This document shows positions 15,025 to 18,630 of a stretch of DNA of 18,630 bases, in pieces. How positions within the stretch are numbered: position 1 is the stretch's first letter; every line of letters begins with the position of its first letter. Where the stretch lies: assembly GCA_900554835.1 (NCBI GenBank), contig USJD01000058.1, positions 1-18,630 on the forward strand, read 5' to 3'. A model generated the notes under the pieces. That model saw only the letters and a list, made by a program, of their open reading frames with translations. It was not told the origin of the DNA and did no database searches. The translations under genes were made by a program, and so were the position numbers. Source of the stretch: an uncultured Prevotella sp. GTDB lineage: Bacteria; Bacteroidota; Bacteroidia; Bacteroidales; Bacteroidaceae.

Positions 15025-16095
15025 ATGAAAAAAATATTCAATATTTTGTTAGTTGCTATTGCTGCATTCTTTACAGCATGTAGCAATGAGGCTATTGAAA
15101 TTGAAACTTCGGCAGGTAAAGTAAAGAATGCTGTGACGATGACGGTTTCACCAAGTAACTTTGTTTCTTCTTATAATTATGTGGATACAAAACATGGTAT
15201 AACGGGTATAGCAGATGATTATCGCACTTTTCATTCTGAATATAATGGCTTAATTGCAGTTAGAAGTTATTTCTATGACAAGAGTACAGGAGTATTAGCA
15301 GATTCTGCTCGTAGTTTTGTAGAAACAGCAGACAACGATGTTGTTTTGGATGTGAACCTTCCTGTAGGAGATTATTATGCAATTTCAGTAATTTGTATGG
15401 CTTATGGCGATAAAACTCCTTTTTGGAATGTAGCAGACCGAGAGAAGTTGGAAACAGCAAAATTAGTTCAAAAGAATAGAAAATCTTATGGACTGTGGAA
15501 TGTTCTATCTGTATCTACAGAAGAAATATCGGTTCTTCGCAACTCTCATGTTTCTGCTTCTACAGTTCCCGCTCCTGTTGGTTCTATAATTTATTATTAT
15601 CTTCAAAATTTCCAATTCAAAAACCAAACTTCTTATGGAACGGTTGCTGATAATGGAATACGGCGTGTCTCCATTTATACACGCAATTATGCTGTGGCGT
15701 ACAAACTCAACCCTAAGGCTACAAATAAGTATGAGTATTTAGCAGACGCAGGGGCTAATAGTTGGTATATTGTAGAAAAGGCAGAACCTGCTGATTTTGA
15801 TGAATCCTGGACATATTTCCAGTCAAACCTTTATGGATATGCTTATTTTTTGGCTCCAGAAGCATCTATGACATTTGGATACACACTTGATGGTGAAACT
15901 ACATTTAAATCGTATGGTGAGACTACTAAGCAAGTGTTCCAGCCTGGTAAGGTTTATCTTGGTTATTGGGATTATTTTAAGGTTGGCAATCCATATTTGG
16001 GAATTGCAGACAATAAACATTGGAACTCGTATACCACAAACGCAAGGTCATATGCTTCTATGAAGACTTTGCCTGGTAATATATGGAGTAAATAA
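15025..16095 (+). CDS. Putative surface lipoprotein of unknown function
   Basis: The N-terminus MKKIFNILLVAIAAFFTACS is a probable lipoprotein signal with Cys19 as the acylated residue, followed by SNEAIE, an acidic start of the kind often linked to surface export in Bacteroidetes. The rest is beta-rich. The stretch GVLADSARSFVETA...NLPVGDYYAISVICMAYG resembles the strand-turn patterns of FimB/Mfa2-like or other fimbrillin-type immunoglobulin-like domains, but I cannot assign a family with confidence. The C-terminal half is rich in Tyr, Asn and aromatic residues. It starts 27 bp after the barrel gene and ends just before a strong terminator, so the two genes are likely cotranscribed and may form an outer-membrane/surface pair. 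Confidence 0.75.
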   Translation: MKKIFNILLVAIAAFFTACSNEAIEIETSAGKVKNAVTMTVSPSNFVSSYNYVDTKHGITGIADDYRTFHSEYNGLIAVRSYFYDKSTGVLADSARSFVETADNDVVLDVNLPVGDYYAISVICMAYGDKTPFWNVADREKLETAKLVQKNRKSYGLWNVLSVSTEEISVLRNSHVSASTVPAPVGSIIYYYLQNFQFKNQTSYGTVADNGIRRVSIYTRNYAVAYKLNPKATNKYEYLADAGANSWYIVEKAEPADFDESWTYFQSNLYGYAYFLAPEASMTFGYTLDGETTFKSYGETTKQVFQPGKVYLGYWDYFKVGNPYLGIADNKHWNSYTTNARSYASMKTLPGNIWSK

Positions 16096-16110
16096 TTATC
16101 GAATATTTGT

Positions 16111-16153
16111 AATGGCGAAGTCTTTGCGTAATGCAGTACTTCGCCATTTTTTT
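16111..16153 (+). terminator. Intrinsic transcription terminator
   Basis: A perfect 11-bp inverted repeat, AATGGCGAAGT (16111-16121) and ACTTCGCCATT (16138-16148), is followed by a run of seven T (16147-16153). The 16-nt loop can form an additional short TGC/GCA pair. It lies 15 bp after the lipoprotein stop, and it is the only clear terminator in the window, so it probably marks the end of the large upstream operon. Confidence 0.9.
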
Positions 16154-16170
16154 CTTATAAGAGAAAAGCC

Positions 16171-17655
16171 ATGAAACATTTTAAGTTTATAGTACTTTTA
16201 TTTTTATTAGGTATAGTGCAGTGCATTTATGCAAAGAATGTGGAAGGTCAAGAAAGTGCTGCGTCGTGCTTAGGCTCTGATAATATAGAATTGATACAAG
16301 ATTCTAAGTACACTCGAATTTTTAAGGTAGTGGGTGGTAAAGGGTATGCCATTGTTTCTTTGCTTAATCCAAATTCTCCGAAAATCATAGGCTATTCTAA
16401 AACGAGTGTTTGGAAGCAAAAAAATATGCCACCCCCTTTGTCTGAATGGTTGGAATATATTCAAGAGAATTCTATCTGTAAGGAGAAGCTGCTAGATGTT
16501 CATAAGGGTAGATCTTTCTTTATAGAACGACATAGCATACTTCCTTTGCTTAAAAGTTCTTGGCATCAAGGCGCACCATATAATGATATGAGTCCAATTA
16601 TTGCCGATGGAAATATAAAAACAGCAGCAGGATGTGTGGCCGTGGCTGCTGCACAAATAGTAAATTATTGGAAATTAGACAATCCAAGTAGTACATTGGA
16701 AGATACACCATTGTATCCTTATGGCACTGCTCCAGTTACGTTTTCGATTCCAAAGGGAACTCCTAATAATTGGGATGAAATCTTGGATACTTATATTGGT
16801 GTAGATGATGAAGATGCACGGAATGCAGTTGCTCAATTGGTTTATGTGGTAGGAACGACTTCCTATCTAAACTATGCTTCTTCTACAGGGGGACAAATAT
16901 CTGATGCGGCCAATGCTATTTATTCTCAATTTAGATTAGTATCAGAGTATTCTTCTAAAAATAAGTTTGAACAAGAAAACTGGGAAGACTTAATTTTTGA
17001 AAATTTGCAGAAAGGTTTCCCGATATTGTACTCGGGGGTAACTAAAAGTGGTGCTGGTCATGCGTTTGTTATAGATGGCTATGATGACGAACTGGATCTT
17101 TTTCATGTTAATTTTGGATGGGGAGGTATTGGGGATGGCTTTTATTCTTTGGATGATACTGTGGGTTTGGATGGATATTGTGTAAATCAGGCTTGCGTAT
17201 ATGGGATACGACCAGAGAAACGGAATATTACGCTAAAGTGTGATATAGAAAATGTTACAGATGGAGAGGCTTGTATATTCAAACTTGGTATTACCAATCA
17301 TGGAACATTGCCTTTGGGAAAGATAGTTTTGGTAGATGGAAGCAGTTCTACTCAAAAAGAATTGGCAACTTTTGATGTTGATGTTCCGAATGATAATGTT
17401 GAAAGACAAATACAAGTGTCTCTTGCTAGTAACTCAATAAAAGGTATGAAGTCTGTTTGGCTTAAAGATGATAGTGGTACTAATCTCGGAGAGTTTAATA
17501 TCGAGGCTACTGGTATAAATAATGTACAAGGACAACTACAAAATACGCATTCAACGGTATACGACTTAACAGGTAAACCTGTACGTAAAACATATCGAGG
17601 TAGAATTTATTTATATCACAAAGGGGCAGGATACCAAAAGGTGGTGTTAAATTAA
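16171..17655 (+). CDS. C10-family (streptopain-type) secreted cysteine protease
   Basis: Domain order: signal peptide (1-21), a propeptide-like domain (about 25-115; YAIVSLLNPNSPKIIGYSK resembles the streptopain pro-region), the C10 catalytic domain (about 118-346), a beta-rich region (350-445), and a C-terminal tail (448-494). The likely catalytic Cys155 lies in AAGCVAVAAAQIVNYW and His297 in GAGHAFVIDGY. The downstream NFGWGG at 314-319 supplies the conserved Trp region. The tail reads VYDLTGKPV, then RGRIYLYHKGAGYQKVVLN, resembling T9SS type A sorting tails common in Prevotella and Porphyromonas, so export across the outer membrane is plausible. C10 proteases in Bacteroidetes degrade host or competitor proteins. 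It follows a terminator and probably has its own promoter, though no TAnnTTTG box was found. Confidence 0.9.
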   Translation: MKHFKFIVLLFLLGIVQCIYAKNVEGQESAASCLGSDNIELIQDSKYTRIFKVVGGKGYAIVSLLNPNSPKIIGYSKTSVWKQKNMPPPLSEWLEYIQENSICKEKLLDVHKGRSFFIERHSILPLLKSSWHQGAPYNDMSPIIADGNIKTAAGCVAVAAAQIVNYWKLDNPSSTLEDTPLYPYGTAPVTFSIPKGTPNNWDEILDTYIGVDDEDARNAVAQLVYVVGTTSYLNYASSTGGQISDAANAIYSQFRLVSEYSSKNKFEQENWEDLIFENLQKGFPILYSGVTKSGAGHAFVIDGYDDELDLFHVNFGWGGIGDGFYSLDDTVGLDGYCVNQACVYGIRPEKRNITLKCDIENVTDGEACIFKLGITNHGTLPLGKIVLVDGSSSTQKELATFDVDVPNDNVERQIQVSLASNSIKGMKSVWLKDDSGTNLGEFNIEATGINNVQGQLQNTHSTVYDLTGKPVRKTYRGRIYLYHKGAGYQKVVLN

Positions 17656-17725
17656 CGCTTAATAAAAATGGATGTTAGGTATTGTAGAACGCTTATAGTT
17701 AATGTCATTAAAGACGCAATACTAA

Positions 17726-18004
17726 ATGTTAAAGGTGACAGATAGTAGTCCACGTAAGGTTGATATAGCAGATGGAAAAGGCATCATCTTCAAAAAGACC
17801 GCTCCCAAGAACTTGGCTTTCAAAAACCGCTTGGCAATGCTCATAACATCAGCTTTGAAATCAATCAAGCGAGAAAATGTAACACCAGAGCAAATTGCGC
17901 ACATAGAACAACTACTGAAAAAAGAAGATAAGGACTCCGTTTTGGCAGATTTGGCTCTTATGCCTATATGGATTAGAAAAATAGTAATAAAGGCGTATGA
18001 ATAA
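17726..18004 (+). pseudogene. Truncated AbiEi-like antitoxin C-terminal fragment
   Basis: A 92-residue frame whose end (EQIAHIEQLLKKEDKDSV followed by PIWIRKIVIKAYE) resembles the C-terminus of AbiEi/DUF6088-type antitoxins of type IV toxin-antitoxin pairs. Full-length members have an N-terminal winged helix and about 200 residues; that part is absent. A TAA stop directly precedes the ATG in frame, and the preceding 70 bp show no relict of the missing domain. The frame overlaps the nucleotidyltransferase start by 8 bp (ATG 17997, stop 18002-18004), as in AbiE pairs. It could be a small functional protein, but a decayed antitoxin is more likely. Family assignment is by pattern only. Confidence 0.5.
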
Positions 18005-18599
18005 TTATTTTCAACTCTCGGCAGAAGATAAACAACGTGTATTGCAGCAGGCATCTGCTCGGTTGGGATTGCCTCCGCAGGCTATAGAGAAAGACTTGTG
18101 GGTGACAGCTATTCTTCAAATCGTGTTTACCTTGTCATTCGCAGACAAAATTATCTTTAAGGGCGGCACGTCCTTGAGCAAGGTTTGGCATCAGATTGAA
18201 CGCTTTTCAGAAGACATAGACTTGGCTGTTGACCGCTCCTTGTTCGATATGGAGGGTGACTTGATCAAGAAACAAATCAAAAAACTTCGCAAGGCATCTT
18301 CGCTTTTTGTCAAGGAAGTGTTTTGTCCTGCCCTGCAAGAAGGAATTGAGAAATATGGTCTTTCCTCATTGTGCTCCGTAGAGCCTCAGCAAGATGGCGA
18401 AGGAGACTATACCTATTCTGAGCCAAGAAAGATATTTGTAAAGTATCAAAGCGCTTGGGCGGAACCAATGGAATATCTGTCCCCAATAGTTATGTTGGAG
18501 ATAGGTGCAAGGTCATTGCTTGAACCTTATGAACAGACTCATATACGGAGCATGGTGGAAGAATTGTTCCCTTCCATTCTAATGGGTGCAAGTCCCTAA
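17997..18599 (+). pseudogene. Truncated AbiEii-like nucleotidyltransferase toxin
   Basis: This matches the AbiEii/AbiGii toxin family, nucleotidyltransferases that act on tRNA or NTPs. Motifs seen: EKDLWVTAIL (31-40), FKGGTSLSK (54-62; the GGTS nucleotide-binding motif) and FSEDIDL (70-76; the catalytic D-x-D). It also shows VMLEIGARSLLEP (165-177), a family-typical segment. Usual members have about 280-300 residues. Here similarity runs to about residue 193 (EELFPS), then the frame continues with foreign residues (ILMGASP) and stops. The C-terminal third, including the last helical region, is missing, so the toxin is probably inactive. The break coincides with a switch to structured RNA-like DNA near 18578. 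Confidence 0.75.
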
Positions 18600-18630
18600 C
18601 AAGCCCTAATAGCGGGAATTGTATAGCCAA
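18578..18630 (+). mobile_element. Possible junction with group II intron-like sequence
   Basis: After the AbiEii similarity ends, the DNA reads GGGTGCAAGTCCC (18584-18596) and then CCCTAATAGCGGG (18604-18616). Each can form a short GGG/CCC hairpin, and the sequence resembles the domain I region of Bacteroidetes group II introns as I remember it. No GUGYG 5' intron end is visible directly before it, so a 5'-truncated intron or another element is possible. The window ends 14 bp later, so the rest cannot be judged. The match is from memory and is weak. Confidence 0.3.

Noticed and set aside
16096..16170. A Bacteroides-type promoter before the C10 protease
   Set aside because: AATATTTG (near 16102) is close to TAnnTTTG but mismatched at the first base, lies before the terminator, and has no matching -33 TTTG at the right distance.
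17668..17745. A 25-codon frame before the antitoxin fragment
   Set aside because: It is too short, has no recognisable features, and overlaps the start of the antitoxin-like frame; it is likely chance.

Overview
The window looks like chromosomal DNA of a Bacteroidales bacterium, most likely Prevotella/Segatella or a close relative. The clues are a UpxY-type NusG paralogue, a BACON domain, WG repeats, a C10 (streptopain-type) protease with a type IX-like C-terminal tail, moderate GC, and little Shine-Dalgarno signal. All convincing genes are on the + strand.

Positions 25-14227 form one tightly packed run of 13 genes (gaps of at most 33 bp, several overlaps) that reads as a single operon. It opens with a UpxY/NusG-like antiterminator carrying an unusual N-terminal extension. 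Next come a soluble FHA protein, two Ser/Thr kinases, a PP2C phosphatase, a one-TM FHA protein, a double-FHA/TM/trypsin-like protease fusion, and a secreted beta-repeat protein. The run ends with an FHA/multi-TM protein, a second PP2C, a third kinase, a secreted BACON protein and a secreted WG-repeat protein with two Cys3His motifs. Kinases, phosphatases and FHA (phosphothreonine-binding) domains lie on the predicted cytoplasmic side. Most of these proteins cross the membrane once and carry coiled-coil, lysine-rich, TPR-like or protease domains outside. I infer a dedicated transmembrane threonine-phosphorylation relay linking cytoplasmic signalling to the periplasm, including regulated periplasmic proteolysis. 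Its stimulus and output are not visible. Kinases 1 and 3 share a correlated pair of unusual catalytic-site changes.

Positions 14266-16095 encode an exported beta-barrel-like protein and a putative lipoprotein. They may be the distal end of the same transcript, which stops at a strong intrinsic terminator (16111-16153). A C10-family cysteine protease (16171-17655) follows as a probable separate unit.

The right end (17726-18630) holds degraded remains of an AbiE-type (type IV) toxin-antitoxin pair: a short antitoxin-like C-terminal fragment overlapping a nucleotidyltransferase toxin gene. The toxin frame is cut off at about two thirds of its normal length, where the sequence changes to something resembling structured group II intron RNA. 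No tRNA, rRNA or CRISPR was seen.
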